Assembly: GCA_017591395.1 (NCBI GenBank)
Contig: WEDG01006452.1
Location: 1-64,000 of the forward strand
Length of the DNA stretch: 64,000 bases
Source of the DNA: Schistocephalus solidus
Taxonomy: Eukaryota > Platyhelminthes > Cestoda > Diphyllobothriidea > Diphyllobothriidae
Direction: 5' to 3'
The notes beneath the pieces were generated by a model. It made no database searches and had not been told where the DNA came from. It was given only the letters and a program-made list of their open reading frames with translations. Below, piece by piece: positions 45,340-57,750 of this stretch (its first letter is position 1; the number at the start of each line of letters is the position of its first letter). The position numbers were made by a program, and so were the translations under genes.

Positions 45340-46630
45340 TTGATACACGGCCGTAGATGGCCTTGCTGGCTTTGAAAAAGTTTTTTCTTTTTATTGCGGT
45401 CCGCATACCTTTGGATTTCCTCAGCCTCTCGGATTATCTAGGCGCTCTGCATCTCCCACAGCCGTTGCTGTACAAGGCGCCGGCATCTGAAGAAGGCTGC
45501 TTTGGTGGCGTCAGTCCGAAGGTCAATTTAGGCTTTGTGTAGTCCATTCTTCTCCGCGATTAAGTTGTTGATGTCGGCGTTATTGTTGTCAAACCAGTCC
45601 TGGTGTTGATGGCGTGCGCGTCCGAGGACTTCGAGGGCAGTGGACTGCATGACATTTCGCAGTTGACCCCATCGTGTCTCCACGATAGCATTATCAGCTA
45701 GAGCATGCAGGTCCTCCAGTTTCTCAGTAATTTGGTTTCTGAAATCAAAACAGTTAGCAGGCAAATTTAATAAAAAAAGTTTTTAACTTATCTGGCGACC
45801 GCTTACTTTGAGGTTTTCGTCGGGGTTGAAGTCGAGGCTTCATCTGGGAGATAACGAGGCGGTGATCCGTCCAACTATCGGCATCGCGGATCACATTGGT
45901 TACCAGCACGTCCTGTCGATCTTGCCTCCGGACGAGAACCTAGTCCAGCAGTTGCCAGCGCTGCAACCGAGGGGGAATTCACGTGGCCTTCTCCTGCGTC
46001 AGAAGGTGGAAGAAGGTGTTGGTCAGCAGGAGACGGTGTCCCGCACACGTTTGCAGAAGAAGGAGGCCGTGATCGTTACAGCAAACCGAGACCGTGGGGA
46101 CCCAGCACTCCCTGTCAGGCCACGTGGTCCGTCCTGACGCGGGCGTTGAAGTCACCAAGGACAATTAACTTGTCCACCTTCGGCACAGTCGCCAGCAGGG
46201 CGTGCAGGTCCTCGTAGAATTTGTCTTCACCGCATCAGAGCTGATCTATGGGGGAGCGCAGGCGCTGATGTTGGTGGTGAACTGGTCTCCCCGAATAGGC
46301 ACGCGGAGGTTCACCAGGCGATCATTGATACCCTGCGGCAGACAGGGCAGACGTCCCACGATGTCGTTTCAGATGTCAAAGGTAACACCAACGTCTCGTC
46401 GCTCTGCCTTTGGCCGGCCGCTCCAGAAGAAAATTTAGCCAGCACCCACCTCCTCCAGCTGACCCTGCTCAGAGAATCGGGTCTCGTTGAGAGCAGCAAT
46501 GCCCAACTTGTAGTGCGCCAGTTCCCGAGCGACTAGTGCCGTCCTCCTTTCCGGCCGGTTGCTCCTAGGATTGTTCTAAAAGGGAACGAACATTCCAGGC
46601 TGCTAGTGTGAGTGGACTCACCCGAGCAGC
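45340..46630 (-). pseudogene. RTE-type endonuclease and linker (copy B)
   Basis: The endonuclease begins near 46580 with RSNRPERRTALVARELAHYK and IAALNETRFSEQGQ. It continues with NDIVGRLPCLPQGINDRLV (46311-46499), [15 protein letters not shown] sequence (about 46140-46175), and the end of the domain near 45850. The linker (45528-45764) has STALEVLGRARHQHQDWFD. A stop follows GAG at 46433, and several frame changes occur. Confidence 0.8.
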
Positions 46631-46960
46631 CTGGAGTTTATGGCAAGGGGGATGGGGACGGGGGTATTGGGGTTTGTTTGAGTTGTACGACCGCGTATTT
46701 TACGATCTGCGAGCCGCGGCCGGCCGCAGAAGACGTGATAACCAGCATTTTTTTAGGGCACCTTTTCTAGCCTCTTCCTCCGCGAAGAGGCAAATAGTGC
46801 TGTACCTAAATAGGGCTGCTCGGACATCTTAGACGGCTGCCGAACTCCAATCTGGGTCACGGTTTAATTTTAGTGAGAGAGCGACTCGAGTCAGCTTGGG
46901 CCGCCTACGGGGTTGCTGTCAACCCCACCGTAGGAATTTTTGAGAGGGGGGAGGTGGGAA
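46630..46960 (-). other. 5' UTR of RTE copy B
   Basis: It is about 80% similar to 42010-42400, the equivalent region of copy A (for example cctaaatagggctg and gggccgcctacg). It has no coding frame and may hold the element's internal promoter. Confidence 0.65.
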
Positions 46961-47214
46961 GTTCAGGAGTCAGACATACGGGGTGCGGAGGCACACACAA
47001 CACCGGAGACCCTCACCAAGTTTAGCCTGCCGGTCGTGACGGTTGCCCGGGGTGTGGCCGCTGGGAAGGACCAACTTCGAAGAGCCACAGGCGAGAGTTG
47101 GGTAACAGTTAGAGGTGACCACAGCGGCATTCAACACCTGTACGAGACAAATCGAGCGACAAAATGTTATCTCTGTGGTGCTACCCATAACTATTACCGC
47201 TTAAACCCACAAGC

Positions 47215-48090
47215 ACACACGACAGTTCGGCAGTCGTAGTCCGACGATGTCCACCATATGCTCCATGGGAAGGTGGTACTTGGACGGTGACTTGCTCGTG
47301 ATTTCGTTTAAAGTGATAGTAGCCTTGTGCTGCAGCTACCGCAGTCTCTCCTTCTCCCCCACCTTAGCTCTGTGTCATGACAGAGTCAAGAAGACCGGAG
47401 ATGGGAGAGGGTGCAGGTGGCTGGCACGTCCGGAGCCGACCCTGGGCATACCACCACACTTGGCTTGGATCCCACGGAGTGGGAATACCATAAAGGCCAC
47501 ATTAAGAAGGAGCCATTGCAGCCTGACTCTCAGTCCACCAGTCACCCACTACACAAAAAACACACATTGGGCTGACCACATGATCCGAGACACATGCACA
47601 CACACACGACATTTCGACCGTCGTAGTCCGACGATTTCCACCGGATGCTCCATGGAAGGGTGGTGCAGCGACGGTGAATAGCGCGTGAATTAGTTTTGGT
47701 AATAGAAGCTGCAGCTACCGCTCACCCTCCTCCTCCCCTACCTGAGCCCGGTGTCATGACAGAGTCAATAAGACCGGAGGCAGGAGAGGTCGCAGGTGGC
47801 TGGCGCGGCCATAGCTGCCCCTGGCTTGGATCCCACGGAGTGGGAGTGCTATAAAGTTCACATTAAGGAGGAGCCATTACAGCCTGACGCTCAGTCCGCC
47901 AGTCAGCCACTCCACACAAAACACACATTGGGCTGACCACGCGGTCCGACTGTTCCCGTCAGTTAACAACCTTCCAAGCCCCGGCTTTTAGCGCACTGTG
48001 ATAGTTTCAAGCGCGCCAGATTTTTTATAGTGAGGAAAATGAGCAGAGCTGTCAACCTCACTCACTCCCCACCCCACATTCAGACCACCG
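47215..48090 (-). repeat. Dispersed repeat R1, two adjoining inverted copies
   Basis: Two copies follow one another (about 47215-47600 and 47600-48090). Each starts on this strand with a ca-rich run and a cgacagttcggcagtcg-type block (the inverse R1 3' end) and continues through the gtggctggcg and cacattaagaaggagccat blocks. Confidence 0.8.
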
Positions 48091-48094
48091 TCCA

Positions 48095-48580
48095 CACTGT
48101 TAGCATAACAGGATGGATATGTGTACCTCATTTTTGCTATTCAGAAACAAATTGCTATCTTTATTTATGGAATGCAGCTTGCTTTCCACGGATATCAAGC
48201 GTCCTGTCTTAACTAGTATGATAACTTTTAAGTTTTGGCTAATTTGAGATCAGTTACCAAAAAACGTGGTCATTCAGGCAACTGAGATGTTTAGCTGTGC
48301 TCAATCATTTTAACCCTCTCCCTCTTGAAGTCCTCCGCAATTCCGTGCGGTTCACTCAACATGTTCATAAGGTCGATATTACGGTTCCCAAAACTTAACA
48401 TGCCTAGATAATATAATATATTAGGGGGAAAATGCCCCACGGAAACAAATTAGGTGCTAAAAGGCTACGCTAGTCTTTGTAAAGTAACAGAGAGAACTAG
48501 TGTTATCCAATTTATGCTTATACGCTTAAAGCGAAACACTATAATTTGTGAGGAGAATTAGCATATCTCGAAAGATGCCA
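48095..48580. other. No gene seen
   Basis: AT-rich unassigned sequence. Confidence 0.4.
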
Positions 48581-48589
48581 GAGTATTCT

Positions 48590-48900
48590 GAAAGGTTTAC
48601 CGACACGGACAAGGGAGACTTGTACGGCCAGTTATGGCTTTTTAGCCGTCAATTGCCGATTATACTTAACCCCAAGCTTGGATAATCTGGGATTCGAACC
48701 CAGGATCTTTGGTTATTGATTCGAACGCCGGTTAAGAGCAAAAACACAGACGAAAAGGTGCGTGATCAGACTTTGGAAGGTAGCTTCATAAATAACTTCT
48801 CATAACTCATTTTAACGCTAACCTTAAACCTAGCCCTATTTTTCCCTCGAATTTGGCCCAAAGGCACATGTATTGAGGGTGGTCCTCATTCTCATATTCT
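48590..48900. repeat. SINE-like fragment and telomere-like repeat R4
   Basis: 48690-48712 contains gggattcgaaccca, an intact minus-strand box B. 48810-48850 has taaccttaaacctagcccta, a degraded telomere-like tract, and its flank (cgaatttggcccaaaggcac) matches the R4 flank at 26790-26880 in inverse. Confidence 0.65.
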
Positions 48901-49727
48901 GTTTTGGAGCCATATATTTCATCTTTACAATCATTTTATCTCCGACTCATAAGCGCATTTGAGTAATCGACCAAAAATATTTTCTTCGCATTTGAATCGC
49001 AAATTAAAGTTTGCTGTATTACATTTTACAGGCTGTAGAGATTTGCTGAAAAAGGCAAAAACAGGCATTTCAGTTGCTAAAATGGTGTCCTGGATTGAAG
49101 ATTTTCATACTGAATGTCGTTTTCTTATGTGATGGTAGATTAGGAGGCAATGAAAGAGATTCTGGGAGTCTGGCAGGAAATCAGGGCAAAAAAACCGAAA
49201 TCTTTGTTGTAGCAACGTGAGGTAACCCTGTATGGACATCTGATTTCTACCTTTTTTCCAGTGATGCAGCTTACATCTTCACCTGCCGATGGTCTGAAAT
49301 CGTGGTATCTGATCGTGAGATACGAGGTTCCTGTCCCTGTTATAGTGCGCGAGATATGGGCCGTTGGAGGACGCAGCAGTAAAAATTTGCAAACAAACAA
49401 TGAACAAATATCTGTTTATTGTTTAATAGGTAGTCGACTTCCTGCCTAAAATCAAAAACTTGTTAAGGGACGAAATTTTTGAAAAATATTTGCACTTCAC
49501 CCATCATAAACCCAGCAAAACTGCGGGCTAAGTACCATTATCAACTCAACTGACGCTAGCGACTCGTGAATATTTTCGTCATGAATTTGTATTCCTCTGA
49601 AAAAGTCTACAATTCATCATTGGTCGAACTGCAAACTTTCACAAAGCCACAAAATCCCGACCAATTTGGCCAATCCGGTTCTCCGAGCCTTGGTTACCAT
49701 GCCAGCCAAGGAGTTTAACTGACGCAG
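48901..49727. other. No gene supported
   Basis: A strong polypyrimidine tract and acceptor end at 49261, but the sequence after it has two open frames and no family I recognise. Confidence 0.4.
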
Positions 49728-49863
49728 TTTAGTGCCGCCCTCAGCTGCATATGCACCAGCATGCAGGATGTTATCAAGTTGTGCCGAGGAGAGGTTGACG
49801 CTAACGGTCCACCAGCGGTTGACCTCAAGACAATCGTCTTCTTTGTGGTGTCAGCTAATGAGG
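49728..49863 (+). CDS. NWD2-like protein, exon 1 of those visible
   Basis: This exon (gacgcag acceptor, ggtaagt donor) encodes 45 codons plus one base and ends in KTIVFFVVSANE. Joined to the next exon in phase, it gives a DUF4062-like beta strand followed by an ExxER helix, as found at the N-terminus of NACHT- and WD-repeat proteins NWD1/NWD2. Such proteins are large cytosolic STAND NTPases: the NACHT ATPase and WD propeller would follow the part seen here, but they are not in the window. Phases of all five exons agree (0-1, 1-0, 0-0, 0-0, 0-1). The acceptor is weak in pyrimidines, and the true start codon lies upstream and was not found. Confidence 0.72.
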
Positions 49864-50053
49864 GTAAGTCACTTCCAGACCGCATCCATCCAGCAACGTC
49901 ATTCCGCTTGTTTTTTGAATTCTAAATATAAACAGTTTCAGGGGTGAGGAGCACGAACATGGTATTTGAAAAGCACTCACGGTATTTTACTGGTCAGAGT
50001 TGCCATGAGTGGATGGAAATATTTTATTAGAAGACATTTAACCACTCGGAATG

Positions 50054-50056
<3 letters not shown>

Positions 50057-50117
<61 letters not shown>
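50057..50117 (+). repeat. (AT)n microsatellite
   Basis: This is an uninterrupted AT array of about 60 bp in the first visible intron of the NWD2-like gene. Confidence 0.97.
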
Positions 50118-50119
<2 letters not shown>

Positions 50120-51214
50120 ATACATGATGTGCCCTTATCACATAAATTCGCGCTGGTAATAAGACGTCAGAGGTAAAATGATGAAAATTGACGTTCGTGC
50201 ATTTCGCCCACCTGTGTCTACACGTGGAGATGAGCTAGACCGCAGGAAGAACTCTGAGAGGCTACTTTCTTTAAGAAAGTTTACCCAGGCTCCTAGACGT
50301 CACGCTAGCACTAAAAAATATGCAAATTCCCGCAATGTAATTTTAATCTAGATGAAGACTTTTTTAATGTCAGACTGCTGTAGTTTATCCACAACGAACA
50401 AACTTCTCAAAAATTCATCCATGGTCAACAGTCACAGTTTACAGGTTTTCGGTGGCCTCGGTTCGCATTCTAGCGCCAAATCACTAAACAGAATTTATCT
50501 TATGGTAAAACTCCCCGTTTTCCATCGTTTGGGATAATTTACGGTGCCTCACAATGAAAATTTTTTCCTCATTGAAAATAACGCGCATGCGGATGGATTG
50601 CCCCATGCTCGGAGTTGCAAAATTAAGGCGGGCGCGAAGGTGATGAAAGCAGACCTTAAAGGCGTCTTGGACCTAGGTACTATTCGGCCAGACTAGCGTA
50701 TTAACGGGCTCCTATTAGCTCCTAAGTCCGTCGGCAACCAACTGCAATTGAACCGCGTTAATATCTTGATAAATTTCCATGGTGGGTTCGATTGAATCAA
50801 CAGTCGTCTGTCCAGCGGAAAGAATGATTTCCTTACCATTTATTTGAGATAAAAATATATCCAATTAGGTCTTTGTTGACTATTATTAGATTTTACATCC
50901 AAAAGCAATACTGAAAATACAAGGATGCCCGAAATAGCTATTTCGGACTTATTTGTCCCTATCAAGTAGCCGTAACCCAGCTTCAGTGCAAGGAGGCTTG
51001 ATGTTTGGCCACCGGCTTGTTGTTAATCGAGCATTTGAATCCACCGTACCAGCCCTCGAATAATTGGGCGATTTTCTGTCGACTGCCATTTGGAATAGTG
51101 TAAGTCAAGTGCGAGTTGAGTTAAGCTATGTGTTCTTATTTCCCTGCAGAAGGGAGCACTTGCCCTTTTTCCTCCACGTAAACCCCTTTGTTTTTAATGC
51201 AGTATTATATACTA

Positions 51215-51895
51215 GCTTGATGCGACGTCTTGATGGAAGTAACGAAGTCCTTTGTTTCGTTGCTGGCCGTGTAACCTTGAATTTCCTCGACCTTTTGGGC
51301 CATCCAGGCGCCCTTCATTTCCCGCAGCCGTTGTTGCAGAAGGCAGTGATATCTGAAGAAGGCCGCTCAGTTGGCGTCAATCCGGCGGTCAATGTAGGCT
51401 TTATGCAACCTGTTCTTCTAGACTTGGCGGTTGCTGATATCCGCATCCTCTTCATCAAGCCAATCCTGACGTTGATGGCATGCTCATCTTCGGAGGTCAT
51501 CAGCAGTGGACTAGATGATATTCCGCAGTTTACACCCCCATGTCTCAACGGTGGCATTATCACCTGGAGCCTGCAGGTTCTACAGACGCTCGGCCAATTG
51601 AACTCAAGAAACCGTCACTTACCTTATCTTGTGGTCACCTATGAGTTTTCAGTCTGATACTCATTTCGGAGATGGTGAGGCAGAAATTCACCCAGTCATC
51701 GGCGTCACATATCGCCTTGGTTACCAGCAAGTCCTGTCGATCTCGCCTCCGGACGAGAATGAAGTCCAGCTGCCGCCAGCGGCACGCTCGGGGATGCAAT
51801 CACATTACCTTCTCCTGTGTCGGAAGGCGATCGCCAGGGCTTGGCAGTTTGCAAACCTACGGGATAACACAGACCACCAGTCGGCCCAGTTTTTG
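51215..51895 (-). mobile_element. RTE-zinc-finger fragment, copy C
   Basis: It corresponds to the end of the endonuclease and the linker of copy B (45340-46020). The plus strand shows ggttaccagcaagtcctgtc and ttgatggcatgctcatcttc-type blocks; on the minus strand the linker reads LRNIV, QDWLDEEDADISN, KNRLHKAYID and QQRLREMKGAWMAQK. Several stops. It lies in an NWD2-like intron, antisense to the gene. Confidence 0.8.
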
Positions 51896-51924
51896 GTTGT
51901 TTGAACAGGCCTACCGGTGCATTG

Positions 51925-52232
51925 AAAAGCAGGTTGCCATGACTGCTTCTTAATGTGGTCTTTATGGTACTCTCACTCCGTGGGATCAGAGCCAGGTGTG
52001 GCGGCATGCTTATGGGTCCATATGACCACGCCAGCCACCTGTGCCCATCTCTGGTCACCTTGAATTGGGCTTGATATCGAGTTAAGATGGGTGAGGGAAG
52101 AGAGGGTGCAGTAGATGCCATGCAAGTTTACTCTCACTTTAATCTAATTCATGCGCAGGTCACCGTCCCTGTGCCCTCCCTGGTGCGTTGCATACGGTGG
52201 ACCTAGTTGGAATCGACGGTCGAGTTGTCATC
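51925..52232 (+). repeat. Dispersed repeat R1, copy 11
   Basis: This partial, diverged copy starts at the ttgccatgactgcttcttaa block and ends at gacggtcgagttgtc. It lies directly after RTE copy C, in the opposite orientation. Confidence 0.75.
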
Positions 52233-52933
52233 TGTAAACTCAGTTTTGTCTTTGAAAAGTAATCATCTACCTCTGTTCTCGCGATACGATATAAATTCAT
52301 CTGTAAGAATTATGTGGAGAAGCCGCACTATGCATCAAATGTGTGGCATTATAGCTTAAGCAATTTCGGTTTTTTGTACTGAAATCTGCTTAACTGCAGG
52401 TTTGTGGGGCCACTCAGTTAAGATGAAATAAAGATTGCCTTGCAAGGTGGCTAATGAAATTATATATTAGTTCAGGTGTAATAATTCCATCCGAAACTTG
52501 CAGAAAGGGAACTGAGTTTGCGCAGGAACACTCGAGTTGACATTTAGTACACACTGTGGCGGACTTGGGTCTATCAATCCCGATCCCTTCAAAATTCCCA
52601 GGATAAAAAAGCATATAAAGTTAGTAAGCCTAATGCGGGATCCGATGTTGGGTAACAGCCATAGCAGCAAATAACCGTATCTGACTTCGTATAAATCCGA
52701 AAAAGAAGCGAGCTGATACTCCACCAGTCTGTCACTGACTTCAGTTTGAGATGAATAATGTTGTAGGAACGACTGAAAAACTGGCTCCTTCCTCGCAATC
52801 TGACAAGAGGTGCACTAAGCGAAAAAGTCGGTTATAACAATTTTGAAGATCCCGTCTTTAAAAATGCTCGCTCAGAGCCTTAATGAAAGGTTCGTTGAAA
52901 AAAATTAATACTTCATTGATCCAAAATCCCTAG

Positions 52934-53022
52934 ACTTTATTGAAGAACGGACAGTCTTTGCTGAAAATGTATACCCAGTACTGCAAGAATATGGTAGTCG
53001 CAAATACGGACTTCAAATACAG
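52934..53022 (+). CDS. NWD2-like protein, exon 2
   Basis: Bounded by ccctag and gtacgt, this 89-nt exon completes the split Asp codon and encodes FIEERTVFAENVYPVLQEYG followed by KYGLQIQ. This is the characteristic helix and strand (ER..L..nVYP.L..yc....gL.fq) that follows the first strand in NWD-type N-termini. It ends in phase 0. Confidence 0.82.
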
Positions 53023-53325
53023 GTACGTGCTGACTTCGTCACAATTTTAAGAATCTTTTGATTTATCCACATTTGCATGAGCTCATCATAACTTATAGTT
53101 TAAAAGTAAATCATTTTTCCTAAAGTATGGAGAGTTTACCCGTTTATAAAATCCCGCGCAACCGAAAGTTAGACTTTTCGCTTTCGTATGATAGTTCCTT
53201 AGAAAACTTTACATCTGCTGCATGTATGTCCAACTTCATGCAGGTCTTATAGCGTGTTTTGGTTAGGATTCCTGCATATTTACTCCCAAGGTAACATAAA
53301 ATTGTGGCGAAGTGACGCCACAATT

Positions 53326-54012
53326 TTACGTCGGCGTTAAACTGATTGCGCTGCCCGCTGTTGGTATCAGAACGATGCAGATCATCACAGACAGGAATAT
53401 GCAATTTTGCTTAGAGTTTTGAAGGCTAGCAGACGACAAGATACTCGTAGCCCGACGTGTAACTAGCAGGTAAACTGTTGTCGTGCCTTTTCGGCAGTGA
53501 CTACCTAGCAATGCCAGCCGAAGAATGATGGCAAATTTTATCGTTGGGGTTTTCTGCATGCGTTGGTATGACATAGCACGCGAGGCATACGCGTGGACGC
53601 CAGGTAAGCCAATGCAGTACGTGCTTTCAAATCCATGGCCTTTTCTCTTGACTTTGTCTTGACAATGATACTTGGTTAGATTGGCAAGACTGTGTGCGTG
53701 CAAAACCTCCCCGGCGTCAGTTGTGGCATCCGAACTATGATGACCGGAATTTGGTTCAAACCGGTTCCCTTCACTGTTGGTGTACTCTACGTAACATTTG
53801 AGTGTGCTCGAAAACACCTCCCAATTTCTCGTATGCTGACAAGCAACATTTTTTTCTTTCCTATCATCTGCACTTTTATACCAGTTACCTATAGTGACTT
53901 GTGTTGATTTCAAGTTATCATCAGTCAACTTGCTCAGCGCTGAATACCCCCTAGGACATGGTACGCAGAATTTGCGCTCATCGTAACAGTTGGGAATCTG
54001 GCTTATAATCAA
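53326..54012 (-). CDS. Unrecognised long open frame, antisense in an NWD2-like intron
   Basis: The frame is open for 228 codons but has no ATG in its first ~140 codons, so if real it would be an exon. The first half has several cysteines (NCYDERKFCVPCPRGY); the end is hydrophobic (FLSVMICIVLIPTAGSA). Its length is unusual for chance in this composition. I find no family and no convincing splice sites beyond a possible acceptor near 54000. It may be a lineage-specific gene, a transposon piece or chance. Confidence 0.25.
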   Translation of the reverse strand: MIISQIPNCYDERKFCVPCPRGYSALSKLTDDNLKSTQVTIGNWYKSADDRKEKNVACQHTRNWEVFSSTLKCYVEYTNSEGNRFEPNSGHHSSDATTDAGEVLHAHSLANLTKYHCQDKVKRKGHGFESTYCIGLPGVHAYASRAMSYQRMQKTPTIKFAIILRLALLGSHCRKGTTTVYLLVTRRATSILSSASLQNSKQNCIFLSVMICIVLIPTAGSAISLTPT

Positions 54013-54829
54013 GTCGGGAGGACATTACTGAAGTGATCGAAGTCTCCGAGGTAAAAGAAGGAGAGGCGGACAGACTTACGAACGCTGAAATCACGGGTTT
54101 AAACGCCACTTCCTCATGAGTGCACACTTTTTTCCATTTCTATTTGGTTGCCCTTACAGCAGAAAAAATGTAGCGAACGGCTTCGGAGAGTAGATTAGCA
54201 GCCAGCTGGGGTTATTTAGGCTGACTGTGTAAGTACGAAATGATGGTCACAATATGAAGTGTGAAGGAAATGTTTTTTTTTGTGCCTGTGAGGAACTAGA
54301 GGACAATTGTATGCTAGAAGAAACGGGATGGTATCGCAGAAGGCAGACGACGTATCAGCCAACTATGAGGAATTGAAAGAAGCACGAAGCTTATTGAAAT
54401 GGTTGAAATGGCCTGTCTGTTGAAAACGCACAGGACAAGGTACTGGTTATGTCTTCGCACTCTCTAGCCCCTTTATGCAGAAGCTGAGTACTTGTGCATC
54501 TTACATAGACTGACATGAAGCACCCAAAGCTCAAAAAAGTCCCTTTCTGTAAGAACAGCAACCTGATCTTAGGAGAGCTGAGCGTGGTGAAAGAGATGAA
54601 GCTGGCAAAATGAAAAATCTCAGGCCAGATTAGTGAGTGCGCAGCTTGGGCAACCCTCTGTAGGCTGTTTTCTAGCCCTACGCATGCAGTTAATGTCACC
54701 GTTTGTCTGCTTCTACGATTTTAACCCTCTCATTGCCTTTGAATTAAGTGTTCATCTCCAGAGAAGACCACGCTTATACCTCCGTTTGCATGATGAGGCA
54801 AACCTTACACTTTCTAATATCACAGATAA

Positions 54830-55170
54830 ACACAAGGGCAACTGGAATGGCCATTTCTGGCTTATTAGCCATCAGTAGGTAGCCATACCTAACAGAACGC
54901 TCTAACCAAGTTCGTCACGAGCTCGTTGTATTGCCAGTTTCGATCGATAATATTAACCATGGGAAGAAGCGCTCACCGATCAGTTACAGGACTCACTCTG
55001 AAACCCCGCATGCAGCCGCGCAACGGCTTGTGATATAGGTAGGATGATATTACCGACAAAGAAAAGGGAAACTGAACTGAAGATTTCTGGCCTATTTTCC
55101 ATCATCAGCCAGCCATACTCAACCCCATGTGTTGCGGCACCCGAGGCTTACTTGATCTCATTCTGCCTAT
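54830..55170. repeat. SINE-related fragments
   Basis: Segments at 54830-54940 and 55060-55170 share the atttctggc, cagccatac and accgctctaacc-like blocks with the SINE-like sequences near 25 kb. They are too degraded to delimit precisely. Confidence 0.5.
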
Positions 55171-56400
55171 ATCCCTAACAGCAGTGAGGCTGCTGGCGAG
55201 TCTCGAGAGTGAGCCCAAGGCACAAAGGGACGAGTGAGTTATGTAGCCAGTCAGTGAGCTAAATCTTTCTCTTAACCATGGTCCACTGGCTCTCGTTCAG
55301 CCCATACAAATCTCGATATGCAATTTACTTTGCCACACTGATGACCCATATCCCCGCTGTGGCTGCGGGATTCACTTACCGACTCATATGAATATTTTTT
55401 CGGAATTTTCAATTAACTACAAAACTCAGGAAGAAAGTTATGCTAACATTTTCAGCTGCAACTTCGGCCATGCTCTCTGGCTTCCTGAAGACCACTGAGA
55501 AAGCAAAACTGCTCTACGCAACCCTTTTTTTCTAAAATTCAAAGCAACATAAAATCGAGCAGTGGTAATTAATAGGCGGAATTGTGTTTATACTGACACA
55601 GATAGAACCGGATAGGTAAGATCCAGGAAGGAATCTAGAGGGAAGTGTGATCGCTGAAACAAGAAGTATATTGGCCTGAGGTTCGGATTCTGACTCAAAC
55701 CCATCATCAGAGGTAATCACACCTAAAGGCTTCAGGGGTTCAAGGAATGTATCATTTAAAAAACGCAGTTGCCATGGCTCCACGTATATAAAAATGATTT
55801 TTAGCACCCGAATTAGTCTCTGGGTTTCTACGATGATTGCTCGTCACTCCTTCGAACAAGAAAGGACTCTGATGTGGACGGAGAAGGGATCAACGCATCA
55901 ATTGCGATCTCCAATGGCAATCACGGGTGCTGCTAATTATTGTAGGCGTGCGGCGGTATGCCAGCTGTGTCCTAAAAATAGGGCATTCCTTGTGCCTGTA
56001 GCACTCCTAGCTTTGATCGCATCTGATGATGGTTGCGAGCGAAAATCTGAAACGTCAGGCCAATAAACATAATGTTCCAGCACTCGCATTTTCTTATTTG
56101 GAAGATCGTGGTTTACCATTGTGCCTTATTTAGGAGATAATGAAATCGTTGGAGCAACAACTTTTAGTTCTGCAAAGGTTCAATGTTGCAATTGAAAATT
56201 CAATTGGAAAATAGGCTTTTTCAGTAATTTATTATCAGTCCCTTACCATTACATGGGGGTGGAGTCATGAGCCATGTTCAGAGTGTTTTGTGCGTATGGG
56301 AAGGGGTTATTAGGGGTTAGTCACAGCCAGACGGTTCGGATTCTGACTCAAACATATCATCAGAGCCAGTAGCAGATAATTGTGATCGAGGCATAAGGTG
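55171..56400. other. Repeat-like sequence, no gene seen
   Basis: A ttcggattctgactcaaac motif occurs at about 55683 and 56337, and the inverse-related gaatccgaaacatcaggcca at about 57068. These are part of a repeat family associated with the GIY-YIG fragment downstream. Confidence 0.45.
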
Positions 56401-56559
56401 CGCAGTCGTAGAAGTGGCCACACGATCACATGCATACGACAATTAGCAGCTCTAGCACTCACCGCTGGGCGTCATAATTGATGCGATGATGGCTTGACCC
56501 TCCGCGTCGTTAATGGCCATGATTTCATCATCCCTGTCGGATGTTGGCGCGGCAGTTAG

Positions 56560-57010
56560 AGGTGTTAGTCACCCGCGCCCTCTCCACGGGACGTATTCTT
56601 CTGCTCGGACGAGGCCTTGGCACATAATATGGAAAGGGTTGGTTAATGCGCTTGTTCATGGACTGCCAGCCTGACAACCATAACTCAAGCAGCTCACGCG
56701 GTTATCACCTCTTGCGAGGATTTTGGTCTCGTGAAGCTTGAGAGTATGGATGGGTCCCGACGTGTGAGCTGCTACTTGAGAGATTACGTCTTTCCACCTC
56801 CCCACAGCCTCGTGTTCGGCCATTCGCGTGCACAGTAATCTCTCAGTTTTTCCGACGTAGTTGCTTTGTCCACAACTGCATCAGATCCGGTAGATTACAC
56901 CAGACGTTTCCTGCCGTGGCAGTTGGTCTTTCGAACCCCTTGATCCGGCGCCTGATGGTCGCCTCTGGCATGTGTGCATCCCAAGTGGAGTAAGAAGGTG
57001 GCTGAGGGCT
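56560..57010 (-). pseudogene. GIY-YIG endonuclease fragment (second Penelope-type family)
   Basis: The minus strand encodes ETSGVIYRI, CGQSNYVGKTERLLCTRMAEHE and KDVISQVAAHTSG, a GIY-YIG core (VIYRI...NYVGKT...R...EH). Its wording differs from the Penelope-like element at 34 kb, so it is a second lineage. A stop follows VIYRI and another follows AGSP. It lies antisense in an NWD2-like intron. Confidence 0.7.
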
Positions 57011-57604
57011 TCCAAGACGTTCTTAATGCACGGACGAGCTGGAAAAAATGTTGGCCCAGGTTGGAGTGAGAATCCGAAACATCAGGCCAATAAACTTCTT
57101 GTTACGGCGGTCGCACTTTCTCCTCCTAAACTGCCTCCCGAAACTCGTCTGTTCGCTTCCACGTGCCTTATTTGTCATCTTCCACCAGCCATAACTAAAT
57201 TCCCCCGACTCGGCAGACTCGTAGTTTGATTTAATTATTTAGTTAGTTATTTAGTCAGATTTGCTGCCAATACGTTAGCGAGGGCTGATTGCCTTGAATT
57301 CGACTCACATGCTCATACGAAAACACTGAAGCGTTTAATTTTCCCTTCACCAGTGAATTCAGTAAAGTGAATGGATAATGCAGTTTTCTTTAGTATAAGG
57401 CTTTATAGACCATAAATCCAGTAAACAAGTGAAATAGCAGGATAAATGTACGCTTAACTACTCCCTTCAAATTGCGGTCACGATTTAGTATGAGTTAGGT
57501 CATCTACTATATGTCCACGACTGCTTAAGCACTTTGCTTTAAATAAGTAGGAACCTAAGTTAAGCTATCAAATTTCGGGCTGGAACCCCATAAACGGCCA
57601 AACC

Positions 57605-57750
57605 ATCACGCACTATTACTACTATTACTGATGCTACTGCTACTACTACTACCACTGTTACTAATTCTACTACTAATAATATTAATACTACTATTATTAC
57701 TGCTAGTACTATTAATAATACTACTATTATTACTCCTACTTATTACGATC
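57605..57750 (+). repeat. Mixed (ACT/ATT)n trinucleotide array
   Basis: This degenerate triplet array has act, att and ata units, in the same intron, upstream of exon 3. Confidence 0.9.

Larger units (their letters stand above)
42595..46960 (-). mobile_element. RTE-zinc-finger non-LTR retrotransposon, copy B
   Basis: The minus-strand order is 5' UTR (46630-46960), endonuclease (45800-46630), linker (45340-45764), RT (43705-45317), zinc fingers (42775-43533) and 3' tail (to 42595). It is the fuller of two neighbouring copies, but all domains are broken by stops and frameshifts. RTE elements move by target-primed reverse transcription. The finger array at the C-terminus is unusual for the clade generally, though I recall it in tapeworms. 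Confidence 0.85.

Noticed and set aside
49262..49380. Possible exon after a strong polypyrimidine acceptor
   Set aside because: Two frames are open and neither shows a known family or a convincing donor. Splice signals alone are not enough.
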